From Novosphingobium sp. (GTDB taxonomy: Bacteria > Pseudomonadota > Alphaproteobacteria > Sphingomonadales > Sphingomonadaceae), in the NCBI GenBank assembly GCA_015657645.1, contig JACDQK010000223.1, forward strand, positions 1 to 38,022: a stretch of DNA of 38,022 bases, given 5' to 3'. A program made the translations under genes and the position numbers. The stretch's first letter is position 1; each line of letters opens with the position of its first letter. Of the stretch, positions 10,819-18,394 are shown piece after piece. The notes beneath the pieces are model-generated. The model did no database searches and had not been told where the DNA came from. It saw nothing but the letters and a program-made list of their open reading frames with translations.

Positions 10819-13341
10819 ATGCGCAGCTTGTCCCTCCTTCCGCTTCCGCTGGCTCTGTTGGCTGCCCCCGCGTTGGCCACTGGTGAAGGCGAAACGCAGG
10901 CCACACCGCCAGCCACGCAGGACGCCGAACCGGGCGATACCGAGCGGCATGGCAGCGAAATTCTCGTGGTGGCCGAACGGATTCGGGGCCAGGTGGAAAG
11001 CCCGGCTCCGCCAATCGCCGTGCTCGATGAAAAGGACGTCCAGGCGCTGGGAGCGACGACCCTGGCGGATGTGCTGACCCAGCTGGCCCCTCAGACCGGC
11101 TCCGGTCGCGGGCGCGTCAGTGGTCCGCCGGTGGTGCTGATCAACGGCCAGCGGATCGGCAACTTCCGCGAAATGCGCAATTTTCCGCAGGAAGCGATCC
11201 GCCGGGTCGAGATTCTGCCCGAAGAAGTGGCACTGCGGTTCGGCTTCCCGGCCAACACCCGGGTCGTCAACATGATCCTCAAGGACAACTTCTCTTCGAA
11301 GACAATCGAAGCGGAGACCGCCTTCCCAACGCGCGGCGGCTTCCAGACCTATGAGGTTGAGGCGACGACGCTGCGCATTGACGGACCGCAGCGTTTCAGC
11401 GTGACGGCGAGAATCGACGACACCTCGGAACTGACCGAAGCCGAGCGCGGGGTGATTCAGACCCCGGGTTCGATCGCAACCGTGTCGACCGATCCCAACC
11501 CGGCCGAATTCCGCTCACTCATTGCCGACAGCCGCGAACTCAGCCTCAACGCCTCGCTGGCGCGGGGCCTGGGCAAGGATGGGCTTGGCGGCAATGTCAG
11601 CCTGAACGGCAACATTACCCGCACCGACAGCCGGCGCAATTCGGGTCTCGACGTGGTCGTGCTGACCGCACCTGGCGGGGTAACGGCGATCCGCGCGCTG
11701 GATGATCCGCTTGAGCGTACCACGCGTACCACTTCTGTGCAGGGCGGGGCCGCGCTCAACACGCGTCTGAGCGACTGGCAACTCAATGCTACACTTGACG
11801 GCAATCATACCGAAAGCCGCACTGTCATTGACCGCCGAGCCAATACCAGCGCGCTAGTCGCGGCGGCGGCGGCGGGTACCTTGTCGATCACCGGCGCCTT
11901 GCCGGCGGTGGCCGATGCGGGTCAGGATCTGGCGCTGTCCAATTCCGACCGCCTCGATGGCCTGGTCACGCTGATCGGCCGGCCGGCCCGTCTGCCCGGC
12001 GGTGAAGTGACCGCGACGCTGCGCACTGGCTTCACGTTCCTGTCGTTCGATACCGAGGATACGCGCAGCGCGGTCGGCAAGGTCAGCCTGAACCGCAACC
12101 GCTTTACGGCGGGCAGCAACTTGGGTGTGCCAATCACCAGCCGCCGGGAGAATTTCGGCGCTGGATTGGGCGACCTGGCGCTCAACTTCAGCCTGGGCTG
12201 GGATCACCTGTCAGATTTCGGTTCGGTCATGGACTGGAGCGCCGGCCTGACCTGGTCGCCCTTCCGGTTCGAGAAGCTGAGCCTCAGCGCCAGCTACCTG
12301 GTCAACGAACAGGCGCCCGGCCTTTCAGAACTGGGCAATCCGATTGCGACCACGCTCAACGTGCCGATCTTCGATCTGGTGCGCGGAGAAACGGTGCTTG
12401 CCACTGTGATCAGCGGCGGCAATCCGGCGCTGCTGAAGGAGAAGCAACGCGACCTCAAGTTCGGGGCGAACTGGCAGCTGCCGTTCCTCCAGAACTCGAG
12501 TCTGGTGGTGGAATATTTCCGCAATCGTTCGGACAACGTCACGGCCAGCTTCCCGCTGCTGACGCCCGAAATCGAGGCGGCTTTCCCAGGCCGTGTCACC
12601 CGCGATGCGAGCGGCCGCCTGGTTTCGATCGACCAGCGCCCGGTGACCTTTGACGAGCAGCGCGCCTCGCGGCTGCGCTGGGGCCTCAATCTGTCTGGCC
12701 AGCTGGGCAAGGCGCCGGCTGGCGGCGGGTTCCCTGGCATGATGGGCGGCGGACCGCCTCAGCGCCCGGCCGGCGCCGGCGCTCCCCCGGCTGGTCCGCG
12801 TCCGCAGGGCGGCGGAGCTGGTCGTGGCGGCGGTGGCGGCGGCATGATGGCGATGATGGGCGGCGGGCGTGGTCCCGGCCGCTGGAGCCTGGGCGTGTTC
12901 CACACTGCGCAGTTTGACAGCACGGTGCAGATCGCACCGGGCGGGCCCGTGCTCGATCTGCTGGACGGGGATTCGCTCTCTTCCACCGGATCGCCGCGGC
13001 ACACGATCGAATTCAACGGCGGCCTCTTCAAGAATGGCTTCGGTACCTTCTTCAATGGCACCTGGACCAGTCCGTCGCGACTGACCGGCGCGACCAACCT
13101 GCGCTTTGGCAGTGTGACACGAATGAACATCAACTTCTTTGCGGCGCTCGGCCAGCAGCAGAAGCTCGTCAAGAAGGCACCCTTCTTCAAAGGCTCGCAA
13201 GTTTCGCTGCGGTTCGAGAACCTGTTCGATTCCCGCCAGAAAGTGACCGATGGGACTGGCGCGGTGCCGATCGGCTATCAGGCCGATCTGATCGACCCTC
13301 GCGGCCGGCTGATTGAGATCGAGTTCCGCAAGATGTTCTGA
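10819..13341 (+). CDS. TonB-dependent outer-membrane receptor with Gly/Met-rich insert
   Basis: An 840-aa outer-membrane receptor for TonB-energised uptake; the ligand is unknown. I chose ATG 10819, seven bases after GGAG, which gives a clean signal peptide (MRSLSLLPLPLALLAAPALA); the track start adds 37 unlikely residues. A plug domain follows (about 50-165, with VLDEKDVQALGATTLADVLTQL, PVVLINGQRIG and EILPEEVALRFG), then a beta-barrel of alternating strands ending in EIEFRKMF with a C-terminal Phe. Unusually, a low-complexity Gly/Pro/Met stretch of about 60 residues (around 635-690) interrupts the barrel. The gene ends at a strong stem-loop. Confidence 0.88.
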   Translation: MRSLSLLPLPLALLAAPALATGEGETQATPPATQDAEPGDTERHGSEILVVAERIRGQVESPAPPIAVLDEKDVQALGATTLADVLTQLAPQTGSGRGRVSGPPVVLINGQRIGNFREMRNFPQEAIRRVEILPEEVALRFGFPANTRVVNMILKDNFSSKTIEAETAFPTRGGFQTYEVEATTLRIDGPQRFSVTARIDDTSELTEAERGVIQTPGSIATVSTDPNPAEFRSLIADSRELSLNASLARGLGKDGLGGNVSLNGNITRTDSRRNSGLDVVVLTAPGGVTAIRALDDPLERTTRTTSVQGGAALNTRLSDWQLNATLDGNHTESRTVIDRRANTSALVAAAAAGTLSITGALPAVADAGQDLALSNSDRLDGLVTLIGRPARLPGGEVTATLRTGFTFLSFDTEDTRSAVGKVSLNRNRFTAGSNLGVPITSRRENFGAGLGDLALNFSLGWDHLSDFGSVMDWSAGLTWSPFRFEKLSLSASYLVNEQAPGLSELGNPIATTLNVPIFDLVRGETVLATVISGGNPALLKEKQRDLKFGANWQLPFLQNSSLVVEYFRNRSDNVTASFPLLTPEIEAAFPGRVTRDASGRLVSIDQRPVTFDEQRASRLRWGLNLSGQLGKAPAGGGFPGMMGGGPPQRPAGAGAPPAGPRPQGGGAGRGGGGGGMMAMMGGGRGPGRWSLGVFHTAQFDSTVQIAPGGPVLDLLDGDSLSSTGSPRHTIEFNGGLFKNGFGTFFNGTWTSPSRLTGATNLRFGSVTRMNINFFAALGQQQKLVKKAPFFKGSQVSLRFENLFDSRQKVTDGTGAVPIGYQADLIDPRGRLIEIEFRKMF

Positions 13342-13343
13342 TT

Positions 13344-13382
13344 GAGCAGGCCCGGCCGATCGCGGATCGGCCGGGCCTGCTC
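13344..13382. terminator. perfect 18-bp stem-loop between convergent genes
   Basis: GAGCAGGCCCGGCCGATC at 13344-13361 pairs perfectly with 13365-13382 across a GCG loop. It begins two bases after the TonB receptor stop and ends two bases before the stop of the minus-strand MAPEG gene, so it could terminate both. A long T-tract is lacking on either side, so it is a structural rather than textbook intrinsic terminator. Confidence 0.75.
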
Positions 13383-13384
13383 GA

Positions 13385-13816
13385 TTAGTGGAAGACAGCC
13401 AGGATCAGGTGCAGCGTTAGCGCGATCAGCGCCAGGCTCGACAGGGCGAACAGCAGGAAGCGGATCATGACCCGGTTCCAGACCGCCTGTACGACCGAAT
13501 GGGCAATGCGCAGGCCGACATAGGCCCAAGCAAGCTGGGCATTGAGGCCATCGCCCTGGCCGATCAGGGCCAGGGCCAGCGCCACTGCATAAAACACGGT
13601 CGGTGCTTCGTGCAGGTGGTTGTAGTTGTGGGCGATCCACTGGATGTTTGGCGGAAGCACTTGGTCCAGCGACTGGCCGGTCCCGCCGACCAGGTTCTTG
13701 CTGTCAATCTTGGCCTTGTTCATGGCCGGGATGCGGGTGACGTACATCCACAGCCACATCACCATGGTCCAGCCGGCCAGCGCGGCCACTGGTTGCAGGA
13801 TATCCATTCCAATCAT
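13385..13816 (-). CDS. MAPEG-family membrane protein (second of tandem pair)
   Basis: A 143-aa integral membrane protein with about four hydrophobic helices. The MAPEG pattern is seen: helix 1, then a loop with the ARG/PAM-like TRIPAMNKA, then NYNHLHEAPTVFYAVALAL and a YVGLRIAHSVVQ segment. MAPEG proteins include glutathione-dependent membrane enzymes and many of unknown function, so no reaction is assigned. GGGGAG precedes the start; ATG 13807 is a second possible start. It lies 15 bases downstream of a paralogue of equal length, indicating tandem duplication. Confidence 0.82.
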   Translation of the reverse strand: MIGMDILQPVAALAGWTMVMWLWMYVTRIPAMNKAKIDSKNLVGGTGQSLDQVLPPNIQWIAHNYNHLHEAPTVFYAVALALALIGQGDGLNAQLAWAYVGLRIAHSVVQAVWNRVMIRFLLFALSSLALIALTLHLILAVFH

Positions 13817-13831
13817 TGGTATTCTCCCCCG

Positions 13832-14263
13832 TTACGCGCCAAGCAGGGTCAGCTTGGCGGCGTGTAAAGCCAGCATCAGCAGGCAAGCAGTCGACAGCAT
13901 GAAAAGTGTGAAGCGCACCGGCACCTTGTTGACGGTAGCCTGCCACAGCGAATGAATGATCCGGATGACAACATAGGCCCAGGCAAACAGCACGTCGTGC
14001 TCGGCCGGTCCCATGATCGCCAGGATCGCGACCGTGGCATAGAACAGGGTCGGCTGTTCCATCAGGTGGGCATAATTGTGGGCCTTCCAGTTGATCTGGT
14101 CAGGCAGTACGCCTTCCAGATCCTGGCCGCGCCCGCCTGGCTTAGCCGCTCCCAGGCCGCCGCTTTTCGCAATTGCCGGTAACCGCGACGCCGCCAGCCA
14201 GACCAGCATGATCAGCGACCACAGCACCAGCACTGCCGCCGGTGCAAGGATTTGGGCCTGCAT
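13832..14263 (-). CDS. MAPEG-family membrane protein (first of tandem pair)
   Basis: A 143-aa paralogue of the next gene, with the same four-helix layout: MQAQILAPAAVLVLWSLIML, NYAHLMEQPTLFYATVAILA and WAYVVIRIIHSLWQ. The loop after helix 1 is more Gly/Lys-rich. A GGGGGAG ribosome-binding site precedes ATG 14263. The pair is probably transcribed from the short AT-richer gap at 14264-14334. Function beyond MAPEG membership cannot be told. Confidence 0.82.
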   Translation of the reverse strand: MQAQILAPAAVLVLWSLIMLVWLAASRLPAIAKSGGLGAAKPGGRGQDLEGVLPDQINWKAHNYAHLMEQPTLFYATVAILAIMGPAEHDVLFAWAYVVIRIIHSLWQATVNKVPVRFTLFMLSTACLLMLALHAAKLTLLGA

Positions 14264-14334
14264 TTTCTCCCCCTTCGTCTCATTGAACGGCAGGGCGGCA
14301 GGTTGTTACGGCGGAAACCAATTGTCAAATGCAA

Positions 14335-15312
14335 CTAATCGTTGCGGCTGAGCACCTTGGCAAAGCTGGCCGGATCGGTGTTGCTGCCAGTCAGCATGAT
14401 CGCCGTGCGCCCGTCCAGCGGCACCTTACCGGCCAGAGCCGCTGCCAGGGCCGCCGCGCCGCCCGGCTCCAGCACGAGATGCAGCTTCGAGAAGGCAAAC
14501 CGCTGGGCTGCGCGGACCTCGGCTGGCGTGACCGACAGGCCATAGGTGCAGCGCTCCTTGAGGATCGCAAAGTTGATCGGCCAGGTTGCGGGGGTCTGCA
14601 GCGCATCGCAGTCCGTCGGCGGAGCATCCTTGGCAACGCGTTGGATCGCGCCAGTTGCCAGACTGCGGGCCACATCATCCCAGCCTTCAGGCTCGACCGG
14701 CACGATCTCAGCATCTGGACAGGCGAGGGCAAGGCCCGCCGTGAGGCCACCACCGCCGCAGCAGGCGACGATCCGCGTTGGGCCATCCAGCCCGCGCGCA
14801 CGCAGCTGCGCCGCAATCTCGATCCCGGCCGATCCTTGCCCCTCGATCACCCAGGGATCGCCATAGGCATGGACCAGGGTGGCGCCAGTCTGGTCGATCA
14901 GCCGCTGGGCAACGGCATCGCGGTCCTCGCCGCCAGGGCGGTCGTAGAGCACGACATTGGCGCCCATCGCCCGCGTTGCATCCAGCTTCACCTGCGGGGC
15001 GTCGACCGGCATGACGATCGTCGCCGGGATTCCCAGCCGCGCTGCCGCCCAGGCAACGCCTTGCGCATGGTTGCCGCTTGAAACGCCAACCACGCCGCGC
15101 TGGCGCTCATCAGCGGATAGGTCGCTCAGCCGATGCCAGGCGCCGCGGATCTTGAAAGCGCCGATCGGTTGCAGGCTATCGGCTTTGCACCACACTTTTG
15201 CCCCGTTGACCTCGGTCTCCAGGAGTGGTGTCTGCACCAGCAGTTCTGCGATCTTGGCGGCGGCGCGAGCCACGCCTTCAACGGTCGGAGCGCGCATCGG
15301 TTGTGTCGTCAT
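14335..15312 (-). CDS. PLP-dependent serine/threonine dehydratase family enzyme
   Basis: A 325-aa fold-type II PLP enzyme. The cofactor lysine lies in PIGAFKIRGA, SSGNHAQGVAWAA matches the substrate-binding asparagine loop, and CCGGGGLTAG is the glycine loop for PLP phosphate. The C-terminal regulatory ACT domain of biosynthetic IlvA is absent, which suggests a catabolic-type dehydratase or a serine racemase-like enzyme. The start ATG 15312 gives MTTQPMRAPTV. It diverges from the carboxynorspermidine dehydrogenase gene across about 43 bases. Confidence 0.88.
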   Translation of the reverse strand: MTTQPMRAPTVEGVARAAAKIAELLVQTPLLETEVNGAKVWCKADSLQPIGAFKIRGAWHRLSDLSADERQRGVVGVSSGNHAQGVAWAAARLGIPATIVMPVDAPQVKLDATRAMGANVVLYDRPGGEDRDAVAQRLIDQTGATLVHAYGDPWVIEGQGSAGIEIAAQLRARGLDGPTRIVACCGGGGLTAGLALACPDAEIVPVEPEGWDDVARSLATGAIQRVAKDAPPTDCDALQTPATWPINFAILKERCTYGLSVTPAEVRAAQRFAFSKLHLVLEPGGAAALAAALAGKVPLDGRTAIMLTGSNTDPASFAKVLSRND

Positions 15313-15355
15313 AAAACCAGCCTATATGCGCGCCTTCGCGCCTCGCAAAGGAGAG

Positions 15356-16572
15356 ATGAAGGTGAGCAAGGTTCTGGTGATCGGTGCGGGCGGGGTAAGC
15401 TCGGTCTGCGTCCACAAGATGGCGATGAACGCCGGGATTTTCAGCGAAATCCACCTGGCCAGCCGCACCAAGTCAAAGTGCGATTCCATTGCCGCTTCGG
15501 TCAAGGAACGCACCGGCCAGACCGTTGCGACCTATGAGATCGATGCCGAGGAAGTGCCGGCGCTGACCCGTCTGATCCAGCAGATCGGCCCCAAGCTGGT
15601 GGTCAATCTGGCGCTGCCCTACCAGGACCTCCCAATCATGGACGCCTGCCTCGCCGCCGGGGTCGATTACCTCGACACCGCGAACTACGAGCCTAAGGAC
15701 GAGGCCAAGTTCGAATACAAGTGGCAGTGGGCCTATCAGGACCGCTTCAAGGAAGAGGGCCTTATGGCGCTGCTCGGCTCGGGCTTCGATCCGGGCGTCA
15801 CCTCAGTCTTTGCGATGTGGCTCAAGAAGCACAAGCTCAAGACCATCCGCACGCTCGACATCCTCGATTGCAACGGCGGCGATCACGGCCAGGCCTTTGC
15901 CACCAACTTCAACCCGGAAATCAACATCCGCGAAGTGACCGCCCCGCGCGCCACTGGAACCAGGGTGAGTGGGTCGAAACCCCGGCAATGACGATCCGCC
16001 AGAACTTCGATTTCGAAGCGGTCGGGCCGAAGAACATGTACCTGATGTACCATGAGGAGCTGGAAAGCCTCGCCAAGTTCCTGCCCGAGCTGGAACGCGG
16101 CCGGTTCTGGATGACCTTCGGCGATGCCTATATCAATCACCTGACCGTGCTGCAGAACGTCGGCATGACCGGGATTGAGCCGATCGTGTACCAGGGCAAG
16201 GAAATCGTGCCGTTGCAGTTCCTCGCTGCTGTGCTGCCCAAGCCGGAAACGCTGGGTCCGACCACCACCGGCAAGACCAACATCGGCGATATCGCCACTG
16301 GCATGGCGCTCGATGGCTCGGGTGAGAAGACCTATTACATCTACAACATCTGTGATCACGAAGAGGCGTTCCACGAAACCGGGAACCAGGCGATCAGCTA
16401 TACCACTGGCGTTCCGGCAATGATCGGTGCGGCGATGATGCTGACCGGCGCCTGGCGCGGTGAGGGCGTGTTCAACATGGAGCAGATGGATCCCGATCCC
16501 TACATGGACATGCTCAACACCCAAGGGCTGCCATGGCAGGTCAAGGAACTGGCCGGGCCGCTGGACTTCTGA
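15356..16572 (+). CDS. carboxynorspermidine/carboxyspermidine dehydrogenase, frameshifted as read
   Basis: Saccharopine-dehydrogenase-like enzyme that condenses aspartate semialdehyde with a diamine (putrescine or diaminopropane) using NAD(P)H, upstream of NspC. The N-terminal half starts ATG 15356 after AAAGGAGAG (GTG 15362 is an alternative) with nucleotide-binding VLVIGAGGVSSV. The frame breaks near 15944-15950, where GCCCCGCGCGCC seems to lack one G. The second half continues in another frame as HWNQGEWVETPAMTIRQNFDF to DF at 16572. Restoring one base gives a full-length product of about 405 aa with no other damage. I read it as a probable sequence error; a recent mutation is possible. 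Confidence 0.88.
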
Positions 16573-16587
16573 GGCGAAGAAAAAGGG

Positions 16588-16629
16588 GTTCACGCAGAGG
16601 CGCAGAGCAGAAAGTGGAGGCGCAGAGCG
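16588..16629 (+). repeat. left inverted repeat of GxxExxY cassette
   Basis: Begins GTTCACGCAGAGGCGCAGAG. It matches the reverse complement of 17023-17064 at 38 of 42 positions (38 of the first 40). It contains three GCAGAG units (16594, 16602 and 16622). A GGAGG at 16616-16620 lies 12 bases before the GTG of the enclosed gene, so the repeat may carry its ribosome-binding site. Confidence 0.9.
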
Positions 16630-16632
16630 GCT

Positions 16633-17022
16633 GTGATTTCTATCAACGAACTGAGTGAAATCGTCATTGCCGAAGCGATCGGGATCCATAAGGAATTTGG
16701 GCCGGGTTTGTTTGAATCTGTTTATGAGTCGGTGCTTGCCGGACGCTTGACGAAGCGTGGTCTGAAGGTCGCCCGGCAGGTTCAGGTTAAAGCCGTCTTC
16801 GACGGGGAGACCTTCGATCCGGCTTTCAAGATCGACATATTGGTCGAGGACCGATTGGTTCTCGAAATCAAGGCAGTCGAACAGCTGAGCCGCGCTCACG
16901 GCAAGCAGGTTTTGACCTATCTCAGGTTGCTCAAGCAGCCGGTCGGGCTGCTTCTGAATTTCTCGGAGGAGACGATGAAGGAAGGTATTCGGAGAGTAGC
17001 CAACGACTACCAACCCGAATAA
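16633..17022 (+). CDS. GxxExxY protein (PDDEXK nuclease-like)
   Basis: A 129-aa protein of the GxxExxY family, which belongs to the PD-(D/E)xK nuclease superfamily. The naming motif is G-LF-E-SV-Y (about 25-31). The nuclease-like core is seen as FKIDILVEDRLVLEIKAV, with D68 and E78-x-K80, followed by Q92 in KQVLTYLRL. All predicted catalytic positions are kept, so activity is plausible; the biological role of the family is not established. The start is GTG 16633, three bases after the left repeat. Codon use includes more A/T than the neighbouring polyamine genes, consistent with acquisition. Confidence 0.9.
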   Translation: MISINELSEIVIAEAIGIHKEFGPGLFESVYESVLAGRLTKRGLKVARQVQVKAVFDGETFDPAFKIDILVEDRLVLEIKAVEQLSRAHGKQVLTYLRLLKQPVGLLLNFSEETMKEGIRRVANDYQPE

Positions 17023-17064
17023 GCCTCTGCGCCTTCACTTTCTTCTCTGCGCCTCTGCGTGAAC
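17023..17064 (-). repeat. right inverted repeat of GxxExxY cassette
   Basis: GCCTCTGCGCCTTCACTTTC through GTGAAC. Its reverse complement begins GTTCACGCAGAGGCGCAGAG, identical to the left repeat for the first 20 bases. It directly follows the TAA of the enclosed gene and ends 16 bases before the nspC start. Confidence 0.9.
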
Positions 17065-17080
17065 TAATCGGACCTCGAAA

Positions 17081-18280
17081 ATGGAAACCAGAGCTGGCGA
17101 TCCGGGCGCCTTTGCCAACTTCGACCTCAGCCGGGTCGATAGTCCTGCTTTCGTGGTCGATGCCGCGAAGCTGCGGGCGAACCTGGCCGTGCTGGCAGAA
17201 GTGCGCGACCGGGCCGGGATCAAGGTGCTGGCGGCGCTCAAGGCCTTCTCGATGTGGAAGGTCGCGCCGATCGTCGGTGAATACCTCGACGGGGTCTGCA
17301 CTTCGGGCCTGTGGGAGGCGCTACTGGCGGCCGAGCATTATCAGGGCGAGATCGCGACCTATTGTGCGGCCTACAAGGCGGACGACCTGCCGGAAATCTG
17401 CCGACTGTCGGATCATATCATCTTCAACTCGCCGACGCAGATTGCCCGCTTTGCGCCGCAGATCGAGGCAGCTCGGCAGCGCGGCGATACCTTCGACGTT
17501 GGGCTACGGATCAATCCGCTCCACGCCGAGGGCGAAGTGCCCAAGTATGACCCTTGCGCCCCGCACTCGCGGCTGGGCTTCCCGGCCGATCAGCTGACCG
17601 ACGAGCACATGGCGGGCGTCAACGGCCTGCACTTCCACACCCTATGCGAGCAGGATTTCGAACCGCTGGAACGGACCTGGCAGGCGCTACTACCGCGGAT
17701 CGAGCGGTTCCTGCCGCAATTGGAATGGCTGAACTTCGGTGGCGGCCATCACATCACTCGCGCCGATTACCAGCGCGATGAGCTGGTTGCGTTTCTGAAG
17801 GCGGTGAAGGCGCAGACTGGCTGCGAGATTTATCTGGAGCCGGGCGAGGCCGTGGCGCTCGATGCCGGGATCCTGGTCGGCACCGTGCTCGACCGGCATT
17901 GGAACGGCATGCCGATCGGCATCATTGACATCTCCGCCACCTGCCACATGCCCGACGTGATCGAGGCGCCCTATCGCCCGGCCATGCTGGGCGAACTGCC
18001 GCCGGTCGATACCGAGACCGATGAAGGCGCAGGCGGGGCAGTGCGGCTCGGCGGGCCGTCATGTCTGGCGGGCGATGTAATCGGGGACTATCGCTTTGCG
18101 AGCGGCCCGGAGATCGGTCAGCGCTTCGCCTTCCTCGACCAGGCGCATTACTCGATGGTCAAGACCACGACCTTCAACGGCGTGCCACTGCCCTCGATCT
18201 GGCTGTGGGACAGCGAGACCGACCAGCTCGAGTGCATCAAGCGCTTCGACTACGAGGACTTCCGCGACCGGCTGAGCTAG
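17081..18280 (+). CDS. nspC: carboxynorspermidine decarboxylase
   Basis: A 399-aa PLP enzyme of the alanine-racemase-fold decarboxylase group that decarboxylates carboxynorspermidine or carboxyspermidine to the polyamine. Family features: KVLAALKAFSMW with the PLP lysine, IIFNSPTQ, GLRINPLHAE, HSRLGFP, LHFHTLCEQ, LNFGGGHHITRADY and YLEPGEAVALDAG. The start is ATG 17081; the upstream spacer is almost entirely the right repeat of the GxxExxY cassette, so the native promoter or coupling has been displaced. A diverged copy of its last 97 bases occurs at 20387-20483. Confidence 0.95.
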   Translation: METRAGDPGAFANFDLSRVDSPAFVVDAAKLRANLAVLAEVRDRAGIKVLAALKAFSMWKVAPIVGEYLDGVCTSGLWEALLAAEHYQGEIATYCAAYKADDLPEICRLSDHIIFNSPTQIARFAPQIEAARQRGDTFDVGLRINPLHAEGEVPKYDPCAPHSRLGFPADQLTDEHMAGVNGLHFHTLCEQDFEPLERTWQALLPRIERFLPQLEWLNFGGGHHITRADYQRDELVAFLKAVKAQTGCEIYLEPGEAVALDAGILVGTVLDRHWNGMPIGIIDISATCHMPDVIEAPYRPAMLGELPPVDTETDEGAGGAVRLGGPSCLAGDVIGDYRFASGPEIGQRFAFLDQAHYSMVKTTTFNGVPLPSIWLWDSETDQLECIKRFDYEDFRDRLS

Positions 18281-18394
18281 CAATGACGCGGACTTGTCGG
18301 CCCTAGTCCCGCATCCCTTGTTGCAGCTTAATTTTGTCGGTTGCGAAATCCCTTTACTGGCGTGATGCTAAGGACAGGGAGTTGGGAAGCCTGC

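Larger units (their letters stand above)
16588..17064. mobile_element. putative GxxExxY cassette bounded by 42-bp inverted repeats
   Basis: A 477-bp unit lies between the dehydrogenase stop and nspC, two genes that are normally functional partners. Its ends are near-perfect inverted repeats (16588-16629 and 17023-17064), and the only gene inside is the GxxExxY nuclease-like gene, whose stop codon abuts the right repeat. No transposase and no clear target-site duplication were found. Calling it mobile is an inference from the repeat-bounded structure and its position inside a polyamine operon. Confidence 0.5.

Noticed and set aside
15883-17013. 376-aa minus-strand ORF spanning the dehydrogenase and GxxExxY genes
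   Set aside because: Antisense shadow; both plus-strand genes have family motifs.
16588-17064. Calling the repeat-bounded cassette a standard insertion sequence
   Set aside because: The only gene is GxxExxY, there is no transposase, and I could not see a target-site duplication, so only a putative element is reported.
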